A DNA stretch of 64,000 nucleotides from Morella rubra (Eukaryota; Streptophyta; Magnoliopsida; Fagales; Myricaceae), in the NCBI GenBank assembly GCA_003952965.2, contig RXIC02000011.1:218885-282884 (forward strand), given 5' to 3'. The stretch's first letter is position 1. Every line of letters starts with the position of its first letter. The position numbers were made by a program, and so were the translations under genes. The notes under the pieces were generated by a model. That model was not told the DNA's origin. It ran no database searches and saw only the letters and a program-made list of their open reading frames with translations. Shown here piece by piece: positions 10,277 through 23,600 of the stretch.

Positions 10277-12183
10277 TTGAGTCTCGCTTCCTTTGGATTA
10301 CAAGACTAATTCCTGCGATCCACCTACATACCTTACAGATGGACAAAATCCTTCTTTCTTTGACATTACTACTTGTGGTACCATGTTACTTGGTTTGCCT
10401 GGCTAACCCAAAAAAGCTCAACATCACCTCTGATCAATCTTCATTTCTTGCTTTAAAAGCTTGTATCTCTGACCAACCTCACAATCCTTTGACAAGCAAC
10501 TGGTCCACTGGTACTTCTGTCTGCAATTGAATTGGTGTCGCTTGTGGTTCCAAGCATCGCAGGGTCATTGCCTTGAAGCTTTCTTACATGGGCCTTGCAG
10601 GCACCATTCCTCCTCATGTAGGAAACCTTTCTTTTCTTGTTTGGGTAAGCGCCGCGAATAACAGTTTTCATGGCTCTGTGCCCAATGAATTGACTCGTTT
10701 ATATAGGCTGAAACGTTTGGACTTGAGGTTCAATAGCTTCAATGGAGAAATCCCATCATCAGTTGGGTTGTTACACAGACTTCAATTATTGTCTCTACGT
10801 GGCAATAGTTTCACAGTTCCTATTCCAGCATCTCTATGCAATCTTTCTTCATTGCAAGAAATCAATCTCGGCTCTAACAAGTTAACGGGCTTCATACCTT
10901 CATCCATCTTCAACTTATCGTCCTTGCAAATAATTTTCGTCGAAGTTAACAGTCTATCAGGTCCAATGCCCTCCATTTTCTTTCACGTGCCTTCACTACG
11001 ACTCATTTCTGTCTCAGAGAACAAGCTGTTTGGTGAACTATCAGGATATATGTTTCTTCATCTTCCTAATTTACAAGGAATTGATGTGTTGTCTAATCAA
11101 TTTTACGGCGAAGTCCCATCGACTTTGTTTAAGGGCAAACAATTGTCTTTTTTGGAATTGTCGGACAATCAGTTCAAAGGAACGTTACTTCCAGAAATTG
11201 GTAACTTGACGATCGCACATTTATACCTTGAGAAAAACAACTTTGAAGGTATGTTTTATCTTCTTGCAATAGATACTTTTTGTGATCAGTACAGTAATGT
11301 AAATCAGTTGAACCAAACTACATAATTTGCCTCAAAAAATTACTCGGGATGAGCTGCATGTAGGCCGTGCAAATCCGCTCTTTTGAAAAAAAAAAAAAAG
11401 AGATTGTCTTGGAAATAATCTGCATCTTAATTCTCTTAGTACGTATCGTAACGGAATTTAAAGAAGACTTTTTCAGTTATTTTTTAGAAGCATAAGAGCT
11501 TTCATTTAATTATTTCTTATTCTCTCCTTGAGTCCCCCCATCAATATTTTTGGTTTCTTTTTTCTAAGCATATTAATATGACCATCAATATGGCTTTGTC
11601 AACCATTTTCCATTTACTAAATATTGATAAAGCATTCTGTGTATTAGATTGAGCCTAAAACGGAAAATATCATTCTGTCCATTCGTATTAGTCCCAACAG
11701 ATGCCACGATCCACATGCATTAATACTAGTTCATATATATATTGCATTTGTCGGCAGGTTGGAAATTCGAGTGCCTAATTGTTAGTTGACCTTATTAATA
11801 AGTTGGCATATTAGACGTTGTCCATGTGCTTCCTTGCATGTAAGATTTATTAAAAGCATATTATATGACTTCTAATAGTAGCACTTTATAATAATTGATA
11901 CCATGGCAGGTGTAATACCGCGTGAAATCGGGGAATCTATGAAACCTTGGGCAAATTGCTATCGACGTCAACAACTTCACCGGCTCGATCCCATATGAGA
12001 TATTTGATATCTCATCACTACAACTCATTTCAATGCCTATGAATAAACTCTCAGGCCAACTTCCATCCAATATCGGACCTTTTTCTTCCGAACCTTCAAT
12101 ATCTTTTTCTCGGAAAAAATGAACTCAGTGGGATGATACCCAATTCGATCTCCAACACTTTAATAGAGCTAGTCAATTTTCTT

Positions 12184-12359
12184 TGTTAGCTTTATTGTTA
12201 TTAGTCAGTTACATTATTACCCCTGCAACTTTGTACTGCAATGCTTGTATATAAGCAATGCTTTCATGTAATACTTATTACTTTGAATATACACAGAATT
12301 CACAAACTCTCTCTTTCTTCTTTTCTCGCCTATCTCTCAAACTCAGCTCGTGTTCATCA
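12184..12359 (+). mobile_element. Possible LTR-like fossil fragment inside the LRR pseudogene
   Basis: This block interrupts LRR coding. It has an LTR-like layout: TG start, a TGTATATAAGC promoter-like word, then CT-rich DNA and a CA end. I found no target duplication, so the family and boundaries are uncertain. It looks old and broken. Confidence 0.3.
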
Positions 12360-12984
12360 CTGATCACAAGCTTCTACACACTTCACAGCTCCGTGGTTTA
12401 GACTTATCTACCAACTCGTTCTCGGGCTTAATTCTTAAATCAATTGGTAATTTAAGGCTCCTTCGAAGACTCAACCTGCAAGGCAACAATTTGAGAGCTG
12501 AACTACCTGTTCTCTTCTCTGCTTTGTCAAATCGTCAATATCTCAGGCAATTACTTTTGTCAACCACTTTACTAAATGGCATCCTTCCCAGTTCACTTGG
12601 TAATCTCTCTACCTCTCTTGAACTTTCTCCTAGAAGATTGCAGCATAAGGTGCAGCATTCCCTCAAATATCAGCAATTTAATCAACTTGATTTAATTTGG
12701 CCCTAGATCGTAATGAATTGGAAGGACCTATTCCAAATACAATGGAACGATTGCTGAAGCTGCAGTACTTGGACCTTTCTAGTAATAAAATAGAGGGTCC
12801 TATCCTATCCGATCTTTGTAAGCTAACAAGCTTGTTTTCCTTATCTCTAAGAAGTAATAAGCTTTCTGGACAGATTCCCCCATGCATGAGTAACCTGACT
12901 TGCTAAGAGAACTGTACTTAGACTTCAATCAGTTAAGTTATGTGGTTCCATTGTCCTTGTGGAGTCTTGCAGATATCCAGGTGG

Positions 12985-13929
12985 CAGGGGCGGCTCAAAC
13001 TATAGGCGGTTGCCTAAGGCCCCCAAATTTAAGAGGCCCAAAATTAAAATTTTCTTTAATGGTATATTTTAAAAAAAAAATTAATATCAAGGTCTAAAAA
13101 ACTTATTATTAAAGACTATATTTATTTAAGAGGCCTATTAAATCTCCTTGATTGAAGGAGCATTAACTTCCCAAATTTAGGAGGCCCCAATTCAAAATTT
13201 TCTTTAATGGTATATTTAAAAAAATTAATGTTGAGGCCTCAAAAATAAAGAATATATTGATTGAAAAGCCTATTAAATCTCTTTGATTAAATGAGCATTA
13301 ACTTTTCATGGTATTTATAAAGTCTTCATTTAACCCTATAAAATCTCATTATTTAAAGATATAGTTGCAATTAATTGAAAGAAACCATACAAAGTCTAGC
13401 CAATTAATTCAATTTCTTTAATGAAAATTCCTATAAAATCTCCTTGAGATTAGCTTTTCACATTAGATTAACATTTTTTTTTGCAGTGTACACTAATTTA
13501 TTTAATTTTTTTACAGTTAGATATTTCTAGCCCTTTAAGCCTTAATTAACAATTAAAAATCTATCTTTACAAGGGCTTAACGCCTTAACTGATAAATTTT
13601 AGGTGAGACAATATCTGTTAAGTACCAAAAATGCCTAAAAATTATCTCTCAACTATTCCATTGTTTATTCTTATCATTTATTGGTGTTTCTTTTATATAA
13701 TTTATTATGACTCAAGAAAGATTAAATGGATTAGCAATATTATAAATTGAAAATAATATATAACAAATTTAGAATATAACACTTTGACAAGTAATTTTTC
13801 ATCTAAAAAAATTAAAAGAATACGTTTTAACTAAATTTTATTTTTTAAATATATTATTTTATAAATCATTATAAAAGGTCTCATTTTAGAAATTCGCCTA
13901 AAGCCTCAATTATCTTAGAGCCGCCCCTG
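12985..13929. mobile_element. Non-autonomous hAT-type element, 945 bp
   Basis: It begins CAGGGGCGGCTC and ends GAGCCGCCCCTG, perfect 12-bp terminal inverted repeats of a common plant hAT type. It is flanked by CCAGGTGG (12977-12984) and CGAGGTGG (13930-13937), an 8-bp target duplication with one mismatch. The interior is AT-rich and non-coding, with an internal direct duplication (AGGCCC...TTAATGGTATATTT near 13030 and 13185). It splits an LRR of the receptor kinase. Confidence 0.9.
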
Positions 13930-15572
13930 CGAGGTGGTCAACCTATCATCAAATTTTATAAGTGGTTCTCTTTCGTTCCACATTGTAGATATGAAGGTTC
14001 TAAGGGTATTGGATTTTTCCAGAAACAAACTATCAGGAATTATCCCAACAACCATTGGTGGCCTCCAGGAGCTAGTTAATCTCTCCTTGGAAGAAAATCA
14101 ATTGAAAGGCTCAATTCCTGAATCTCTTGGTAAATTGGTAAGCTTGGAGTACTTGGATCTTTCCAATAATGAATTATATGAAGAAATTCCAAAGTCCTTA
14201 GAAGCCCTTTTATACCTTAGGTTTTTAAATGTCTCCTTCAATAAACTGCAGGGGAAAATTCTTAAAGGAGGACCATTTGTAAACTTCTCAGCCACATCAT
14301 TCATTTCAAATGATGCACTTTGTGGTGCTCCTCGACTCCAAGTTTCCCCTTGCAAACAAGATCATACTCGACCAAAAGTGGCCACATAGTGCATAGACTA
14401 AAACATGTTCTACCAACAATTAGGTTGCTAATACTCGGAGTGCCCGTTGTATTATTTTGGACAAAATGCTAGAAAAGGAAGGTCGAATCTTCATCTCAGT
14501 TAGAATTGCCGCCTTTAGCAACGTGGAGAAGAGTTTCCCAATGAACTTCTACAAGCAGCAGATGGGTTTAGTGTAAATAACATAATTGGAGAAGGGAGCT
14601 TTGGATCAGTCTACAAAGGAACACTTTCAGATGATACGAATGTCGCAATTAAAATGTTAAATTTGTAAGTAGAAGGGGCATTCCCAAGGTTTGATGCAGA
14701 ATGCGAGGTACTCTGTTAACATTCATCACCGAAATCTTATCAAATTCATTATTGCTTGTAGTAACATGGACTTTAAAGCCTTTGTGCTAGAATACATGCC
14801 CAATGGAAACCCGGACATGTGGTTGCATTTTGACAACCGCTTTTTAACTCTGTTACAAAGGCTAAATATAATGATCGATGTGGCAGTTGCACTAGAATAT
14901 CTTCATTTTGGTAATCCAGCACCTATTGTTCATTGTGATTTGAAGCCCAACAATGTCTTGCTCGATGAAGATATGGTTGCACATGTTGCTGATTTTGGCA
15001 TTGCCAAACTCTTAGGTGATGGGGATTCCTTGTCGCAAACCATGACTCTCACCACTATTGGGTATATGGCACCAGGTAATACAAGCATGCATGTCAATAA
15101 TTTTAGGCTTATATAGACAAATAACACTCGTCTTTTGCTATGATCGTATTAACCTTTAGACATTATTTCTATATTGGAGTTCATTTATGTATTGAGTATA
15201 AACCATCTCATGACAATTCGTTTTGATGTATTTATAGAGTATGGATTGGAAGGAATTGTTTTTACAAGAAGTGATGTGTCTAGTTATGGCATTTTATTGA
15301 TGGAAACTTTTACAAGAAAGCAGCCAACGGATAGGATGTTTTCTGGAGGAATAAGCTTAAAGCATTGGATAGAGAAAATCATTACCAATTTCAGTAACTG
15401 AAGTTTCTGATGCCGATGTGTTGAGAAATGAAAATGTTTATGCTACGACAAATGACTGCTTATCATCTGTTCTCGGATTGGCATTAGTTTGTTGCGCAGA
15501 TTTACCAAAACAGAGAATCAATATGGCAGGTATTTTAGTTAGACTCCACAAGGTCATACTAAAGTTTCTTTG

Positions 15573-16409
15573 AGATGTTGAAGGAGGTAACGTGAGAGTG
15601 TCAACAAATTGATGATGGTCTAATTACAATGGCCATTTCAGGACTTGATTTGGACCAATGAATTGCAATAATTGCAAGTAATGTATGAATTTTGTCATGT
15701 GAATTAATTTAAAATAATCACTAGTTGCTCTGTCGTCAGTTGTTACCAGAGTATATATGCCTAACAGGGTTGGAAAATAGTTCTATTCTCATAGCTTAAG
15801 GAGTGCCCTCTTGCTGTGGATGTGGACTAGCGACTATTTTCCTTTTCGTGAGTGGACTGGTGACTATTATTTGTGGATACTGCAATTTATGTATGTGGAT
15901 TTTGAAATGTAATATTTTGCATTTTCTGGATGTGCTCTGTTGCTGAAATTTAGCTTGTTATTGAATCGAAGCAAATTTTTTTCTTTGGTGCTCAGACAAT
16001 ATTCTAGAGAAGCAGTTATATGTTACTGTAAATTGTAGTTGGGTGAGCTTTGTTCGTGCTTTAGTTGTGTTATGGTGTAATTTGTGCATTTTGAGTTGGC
16101 AATGTGAACGTTAGTGAATGGCTTCTAGTTAGCCCAAAACTAGTCCACCTCTTTTTACTTTCCGAAGCTGCTGCCTGCTAGTTTATGTTGTCTTCTATTT
16201 TGTAAATCCTTCAATAAAAACATACATATAGAAGGATGATTTTGTTACCCTTGTTCAACAGAATCCCTTATATTGAGGCATCAGGTTTCTGATCTTTATC
16301 CTAGAAATTTCTTTTCTTTTTGCCTAAAGAGGGAAATCCAAGAAGTTCCTCTACGGTAGACTCTATATGGGATCAGAAAGAGGTGTTGGCCCTACATATG
16401 GACTGAGGA
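15573..16409. other. Intergenic DNA between the two pseudogenes
   Basis: No gene recognised. It is AT-rich with no clear repeats and probably includes the former 3' flank of the receptor kinase. Confidence 0.55.
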
Positions 16410-17493
16410 AGATTGGCAAGAGATTTAGAGGAGTCAATTTCAGAGCTGAGCTAACTACGTCAAGGCATTGGGTAGTATAAAATACAAGCTCAAAGATCGC
16501 CTCTTGGCACGCTCTATGGACTGCCTTGAGCTGTGTTTGGATTCAATCTTAATATGTCCTAGTAGCAGCTTTCATTGAGTCAACACATTAATCAATGAAA
16601 TCAATGCTTCAGATTGACTTAGCCAGTATGCAAAAAGTGGTTTAGCACTTTCCTTTAGTGTTTTTTCTAAATCGATCTTGGTTGTTGATTTCGTTCATTA
16701 ATTTGCTGGCGAAAACCTTGAACTGGTGGGATCTCAGTTGGTTTGTCCTAGGAGCCGTCTTGGGCGCTGGAATCTTCAGGTCCTCACCTGTGAGACTGTC
16801 AGGAATCATGCTGGCCCTGCAGTCATTATTTCCATACCTGATATCAGGCATATCTGCATTGCTCTCTGTGCTATGGCACACGTGGCAGGAGGATCATTCG
16901 CTTATCTTCTTAGAGCGGAGCAGGGAGACTTTAAGGCTTACATTGCCGGTGGAAACATTGTTTTAGAGCATATAGTAGGAGGTGCTAATGTAGCAGGAGG
17001 CTTGACTTCATATTTTGCAACCATAAACCTATTGATCTTAGCATACATTGTCGTTTCAATGGCAGTCAGTGTAGGTGCAGGCCTAAACACGAAGGGTTCC
17101 TAAAGATTCAAATCTGTCGGGTTTTTTTTTTTTTTTTGCCTTCTAGGACAAGTAGGGGAAATGGAAAATAACACAGTAAGCGCACATGATCAAGCAAGTT
17201 TATATAAGCCCAATTTCGAAACCTTTGTGCCTTTAGGTATCCAAGGTGTTCTTAAAGCTTCTGCAGTGCTCTTCTTTGCTTACACTGGATTCGACACAAT
17301 GGCAACCTGGGCAGAGGAGGTGAAGAGCCCGGGTAGAGATATCCCCATTGGGCTAGTGAGTTCTTCTATGTCTATCACCATTGTAGTCTATTCCCTTTTA
17401 GCTGCAACATTGTGCTTAATACAGCCATACACACAAGTTGATATCCCAATTGGGCTAGTTTCTTCCACACGTTATCTTCTTTCTTTGACATAG
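16410..17493 (+). pseudogene. Cationic amino acid transporter (CAT/APC family), truncated
   Basis: Pieces of a plant CAT occur in order: EESIS...NYVKALG with LKDRLLARSMD (about 16430-16530), LNWWDLSWFVLGAVLGAGIF (16720-16780), then AGGSFAYLLRAEQGDFKAYI with LLILAYIV and LNTKGS (16880-17102). KASAVLFFAYTGFDTMATWA and DIPIGLVSS with LCLIQPYTQVD (17250-17445) follow. Several frameshifts separate the pieces. A poly-T run at about 17120-17135 sits where a transmembrane segment should be. The C-terminal half of the roughly 14-helix protein is absent. Just after QPYTQVD the DIPIGLVSS coding segment is repeated (17338-17358 and 17440-17460) and similarity stops. The ancestor would have been a membrane amino acid permease. 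Confidence 0.8.
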
Positions 17494-18031
17494 AACAGTT
17501 CCCTTGCCAGGCTATAAACTGTTTCAGCCAATTTGAAGAAGATTGACAGTAAAACTACTCAATAGAGAATCAGAAAAGCCACAACCATCCCAGAATAAAT
17601 GCTCTAACCGTATAGCTAGTAGAAACCACAAGAAACCCACGCTACAACATATGGTACAGATTGCCAAGCAACCGCCCAAAACTGTTGAGCCTGGAAAATC
17701 GAACACTTGAGCATGCATCTGCTAACCACATACACATGTATGCCGTGACAAACAAACGGCGAAAGAAAGATGACATTAGGTTAAAATATTATCATTGACA
17801 CCATAATATACAATGATCTTGGCAACTGCTATTCTTTGACTACTGCACAACATTTTTTACACTGAAGAAATAAAATATATAGCTGTCACAGCAACATAGC
17901 ATATGTGCCATAAGTACAATGGGAACAAATGGAGGGAGAGAGAGAGAGAGAGAGAGGGTGATGGCAGGCATGCCTCAAAAACCTATAAACTGATAAATTT
18001 TGAAATCAATTCACTTCACACTTAATTGCAC
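17494..18031. other. Downstream flank and probable 3' UTR of AIR9
   Basis: Non-coding. A (GA)n microsatellite lies at about 17934-17957. On the minus strand this is the expected place of the AIR9 3' UTR. No polyadenylation site can be fixed by eye. Confidence 0.5.
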
Positions 18032-20669
18032 TCATGTTTCTATTTTAAGGAGAGAATTGAGAGATGTACTATTGAATCTCTGAGCAAGGCCTCGAATAAC
18101 AAGCACTAGAACATCCCGGAGGTGCCGGGACTGCACCATCAAGTCTACCTCATTCTCACTGTCCACTACAATTCTCAACCGATGCTGGTCATTTCGAAAA
18201 AGTTCCACCTGTACATAAAAACATAGATTTCCAGATACATTAATTATCAAAAGAAAAGAAAATTGCAGAAGTAGACAGCACGGGCAGGGTGAATGTTAAG
18301 CTAATGCTGGCTAATGTAAAATAGATTGACTCCTTGAAAACAAACTCAGTTAAGTCTTGATCATTCCACGTGGATCTTTTCTCCCTGTCTATCCTACTTT
18401 AATTCAAGATAACACTCCACACAATTTTGGTTGAACGTTTAAAGTCCTTGTTAGTGAACAAAATAATAGAATGAGAGAATTAAAGCAATACATCTCAGGC
18501 AATTGACAAAACACACCGTCTGAGAATTTGACACCTGGAGGTAAAGACCCAAACTTACATGAAAAGGAGGTGCATAACTTCCACGAATTTCAGTTGTTGG
18601 AAAAGAAGTTTTAGACCCTGGCTTCACAACCTTGACTCTTTTTCTATTAACTTCGAGGACTCTTCTCTCGAGACTCCCCACTGAAGATTCCTGCACGATT
18701 CCAACAGACATAGTTCAATTGTTTATTCTGTCAATCTTTGGAGCAGAATAGATAAACAGAAAAGAAATGTACGAAGAGAATATGAAAAGCAACCTTTTTA
18801 GAAGATCGGTCCTTGTCACACAATACCTGTTTCCAACAAAAAAACTAATAAAGCAAAGATCGATAATAAAGGGGAATTAAAAATAAATTTAATCACACGC
18901 ACTTCAATATTTATGTTATTTAGTTCTAGGGCAACAATCAAACATGAGTATCGAATAGGCACGTATGGTATTTATCATGAAACTACATAGTTTACTGGAT
19001 GTACAGCAAAACAGAGATTTTTTTAAACAGACTAATGAGAAGGGTAACTCCAATGACAAGAGAGACAAATATTCTCCTAAGTAGAGGACTTAAAGCAGCA
19101 GTTGGTTTAGTGGTGCTGATCAGAGTCACTACACAGTGTCCTAGCTTTGAGTCATGGATATTCCTGATTTAATCTGGCCATTGGAAGAGGACTTGTCCAG
19201 AGAATTTTAGATGTGCTTTTGACTACTACCAGCTTTATATTAAGCTTAGTATCTTCTAGGCAAGTCTTGCTAAGAGCGCACAATGCTGCCAATCTTCCTC
19301 TACAGAAAATAATGCCTCAGACACCAAGAGTTTCCTGGTGGAATAAGTCTCAAGGCTTTTCATATTGTTGATTTAGAATAATGACAGAATGAAAAAGCCC
19401 AACGAATTCCTATTGAGTGTTTTTTTGAACTGTCCCGAAATTCTTTACTCAAGTTGCTTTAGGTGAACATCAGAGACCAGCTCTGCTTTTCCAAAATGGA
19501 CAAAGAAAAGTAACAGTATGTGCTGAAAAGAACAAGATTGCAAAATTCTCTGAAAAAAATTACCCCATCATGGAAAACTTTTCCAGAAACAATGCTATGC
19601 TCAATATTTCCAGTCATTAATTCATGTCATGCTTTATAACCTCCTTGATTTCTGTGCTCAATATGCATTGATTTAATTAGAACCCAAGATTAACCAATAA
19701 ACATGAGATGTGACACCTCCGTAGACTCTTCAGTGGTTAGACCTTTACACTAGGGAAGGTAAAGGGAGCACCAATTGAGGATAAAATGAGGGCGAGTCTT
19801 TGAGGGAATACCATTTAGGTGTTTGCAACTGAAGTGTATAAACACAATGGTTTGAAAGAGTGACTGACCCTATGCGTATGATAAATCTCAAACCAGAAGG
19901 CCAAAAATGATGGTAGAACTAGTAAAAAATAGTTGTTGAGAGATGAAGGGGGGGATATGGCCCTATATTAAGCCGAATGGTGTTAATGACCACAGTTGAG
20001 TTCTATTCAGAATTAAGGTCTCATGATAAAGCAAGTATTAATAGCTAACAAGAAAATTAAAATGGAGTTCTACAAATTGAACAAAAGAGAAGAACTGCAT
20101 CGTGGAAAGGCCACAGGAAAACAAAGATCGTTACGCGAGCACAAAGCAAGCATTCTTCTTGACAGTTGCACCAAATTATACAAAGGGGAACAACATTCAA
20201 ATCACTCTCATATACTTGGGTTCTTTTCCGTTCTTCAGGATACCACAAGAATACTTGGATCACTTTTTATCAACCTTTTGCTGTTGGAGCCACAAACAAA
20301 GAACAGAAAGAACAAATGAAAGAAAGGGCCCCATGTTCAGAGGATTTACACTAAAAGCTCACAGACTCCCCTCCTGACCTGGACACCTCAGCTGTAAATC
20401 CTTTCTGGCAAAAAAAGATTAAAACAGAAACCTTTCGGGGATGTGGCTTTTGAGTTGAGTCTGCGTTACTTACATACATAGAAATAAAACTAAAGTGGAA
20501 AATATCAGTTAATTTAAGGGTCTATAAATCTCTAACTACAACAAAAAATAAAATGAACATTTCTAAGTTGAATGAAAATCCAAACAAACAGATTTGAGAT
20601 ATAACCACACCTCAAACTTCACAGATCCAAGATCAAGCTTCTGTTTCACTTCTTTAAGAACATCAGGCT
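18032..20669 (-). other. AIR9: AIR9 C-terminal domain, exons 34-37
   Basis: Exons 20611-20669, 18794-18826, 18559-18690 and 18032-18208 (stop at 18032). They encode [12 protein letters not shown], the 11-residue mini-exon [11 protein letters not shown], then [20 protein letters not shown] and [20 protein letters not shown] with [12 protein letters not shown]. Lengths of 33, 132 and 177 nt keep phase 0. This domain is one of the most conserved parts of the plant protein. The 33-nt exon could be skipped without a frame change. Confidence 0.92.
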
Positions 20670-23600
20670 CTGCAAGCAAACCAATGCAATAGAGAATGAA
20701 AACCTAGATAGCTGTAGAATCCGATCTGATGAAACTAAAGAATTCCTTAAACCACTATCCACAGTCAAACTCAGTGAAAGATATCCACCTTCCCAAAAAT
20801 GACATGGCAAAAGAAATAAAAGAACAAGTAAGGAAGAGTCAAGAAAAGAGAAGCTATTTAGATGTAAACAGAACCAAAAACCACAACCCCGCAATGATTG
20901 ATGCTGGATACATGAAAAGAAGATTTTAAGTCCTGTGGATTGTTTACACATTCATTTCTTAATATGGTCATTATCATTGCACAAATATGAAGTTTTTTTT
21001 ATCAACCTTGCAACAACAAATTGTTCCATTAAAGAGAGAGAGAGAGAGAGAGCCACATGCGATTCTCAACCTCTAGGCACCCCATGTTAATATGCAACAA
21101 TAGATATACACATCCAATCATTCTAATGCTACTTTATCTAGCTTGTAACAGTAAAAATTTCATGTTCCTTGAAGGATGACAAGAACATACGGGTGTTTCC
21201 ACTCCCAGGGACACCCATATCATCACCAAACTTATATAATTATTGTGCTCTCATTTGATAAAGATACCATGTGAAGCTCAAGTTACAAAATTGAATATTA
21301 CAAATCAAGCCGTGTATAGCCAAAAGAAGCTTATATCTTACAAATCATGCTTGTTAACCAACCGTACTGGAAAAAGGGTCCTGTTTCAGAAAACTTTCAA
21401 AACGTAATAAATTCAAGTTTTTAAAAGTAATGAACATTTTGACAAGGTAGATTATTGATTTCAATCAGTATTTGCCCTTCATAGTGTCATAAGCTCATAG
21501 AATATTAAGATTACGATCTTTTGGTTCACTCAGAACAGACATCAAAAAGAAAAGAAATACAAAGCAAGCACCATTATGCACTACAAGAGATGACACCAAA
21601 AAAAGAAAATGATTGGTTTAATTCAAATGAGTAACATAGAAAAATAAAATCAAAAGAAAGAAAAAGTCTGATAGCAAAAGTTACTGGCACAACCAACTAT
21701 AAAAAGAGACAGAATGCAGTTCCATATTACCAACTGCAATTGGCTCTGTTGATGCAGAAACAGGTTGGCCCTCAATTCCATCCTCCCTTACAGGAGTATA
21801 AATGGCCACCACCCTGTACCCGACGTCATCAACATTAGCTTCATACATTCTTCCAATTTCTCCTGCAATCAAGATCAATGTTTGGCAATGAGATACTGGA
21901 AGACACAGAAAAGGGATTCTCTCCGAACATATTCCCCAAGGCAGAAATGGAGCCAATACAAACACCTATATTGTTTACGATAACAACAGAAAAAGAGAAT
22001 AGAGAAATCCTAGTAGTTAAATCTAGAACAGCCACTAGGACAAAAATATTCCTTTGAAAAGAGAGAGAGAGAGAGATTTAATTTTCCAAAGCTTCAAAGA
22101 AACGTCAAACTCTTACGACAGGATGCTTAAGCTTAGCTCAGTCAGTCTAGTTGGGTACAGTTACTGTATAGATGCTGTCAAACAATCCACCTGATAACAA
22201 AAGAAATCAACCTAAAGTTTTAACTTTGGAAGCCGGTTGGTATTTTTGTATGCTAATCAAATGATTAAGTGTCTCACCATTACAACACAGTGCAATTCCC
22301 TCACTAGATACAGAAAACCATAAAGTAGTGGAAGCTAGAATGGGAGATGTGGAAGAAGGGAAGGACACCAAACCTCCATTTCTAGCATGCAAGAAAAGAG
22401 CTAATTGATATTAACCATAAAAAATAATTTAGCAAATCTTGCCAACTTTCTGGTCTGATCAGTGCATTTTTTTTGACAGACGCAATAAAATGCTCATGGG
22501 TTTAAGCACAAAACGTGAGGCCAAATACAGGATCTCTTGGACAGGATGTTAGAATAAATAGTACGTCTTATCTAACAATTAAGCAGCAATGAGGACTTTG
22601 TGCAGAGATTCAAGGGGGATCTTGATCGACTAATGATAAATATATATATATATATAACTTTTGCCCAAACTTCATCTCATGCCATTGCTGACCATATACT
22701 ACCTCCTTTCTTTACTGCAAGAGTGACTTTAAGAAAGGATACATTGTCCAGCAAATAAAATGTTGATCACAAATACACACAAGGGGCGAAAACCAAGACA
22801 CACTGATTGAAAAGATCACAAAGAGTCCCCTAACATACAATATACAAGTTTTGGCACATTTTCACCCCAGTTTTCCCTTCAGCTTTACTACCTATTGCCC
22901 ATTTTTCTTTTCATAAGTGGGCTGATTAATGATAAATAAATAAGCTCCTCTCCAAAGACATAAGATATGAACTTTGGAATTGTAACATAAACGTTTTTAG
23001 CATACCATGTATAGAGATCAGATAAAGGTTTTTAGCATACCCTGTATAGAGATCAGATCAGGACTTCCAACCATTGATCTAAGCCACTGAATTCTGCTTT
23101 TGCCTTCCTTTCCTCCAGTATAAGTTCCACGAACAGCGTACAAGTTGGTGTGGAAGCCCCTCCCCTCAATCTCCAGCTTATCTATTCTAGGAACACCTAA
23201 ACAATAAACTAATACCTTTAAATAAAATATAACAGGAAATGAAGATGATGAGAGGAATGATGCTTCCTAATACGAAAATCAACAATGCTATTAGAACTAA
23301 TGAAACCAGCATAGCTAGCAGCAGTCAACCCAAGTCAACATAAAAGGCAAAAACTTCCATATCGTTCAGTGACTTTTTAGTCTGCCAAATAATGGTTTGA
23401 AGCTTTCCAACACAATGTTCTACTTATGTGTAGGTGTATCCAGAAGAAACTAAAAATGGAGTCCGATCTAACTAAAACCACTGATGGTTTTTTTTTGTTT
23501 GGGTAATTAAAGAACTGCTGGTTTTTCATAAGAAGAACAATGTTCTAAAGTTTTAAACATCCAGAAATCTCTAAACAAAAAAGAAGATGAGAAAAAATGA

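Larger units (their letters stand above)
10339..15572 (+). pseudogene. LRR receptor kinase, subfamily XII (Xa21/EFR/FLS2-like), decayed
   Basis: The first exon encodes a signal peptide (MDKILLSLTLLLVVPCYLVC), an LRRNT domain and about nine LRRs up to 11248. An intron-like block (11249-11909, GT...CAG) precedes further LRRs. The LRR array resumes at about 12390-12975 and 13935-14300. The kinase part shows GEGSFGSVYKG, VAIK, a non-RD catalytic loop HCDLKPNNVLL, then DFGIAK. The final exon starts at 15238 after a GT-AG intron (15076-15237) splitting the APEYG codon, a position typical of the subfamily. Decay: a TGA at 10528-10530 replaces the Trp of the CNWIGV motif, stops and shifts flank VAIKMLNL and FDAECEVL, and another shift lies near 15400. 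A 945-bp transposon sits at 12985. The ancestral role was presumably pattern recognition at the plasma membrane. Confidence 0.9.

Noticed and set aside
16642-17103. Two overlapping transporter ORFs as distinct functional genes
   Set aside because: They are frameshifted pieces of one transporter pseudogene. Neither has the full membrane domain.
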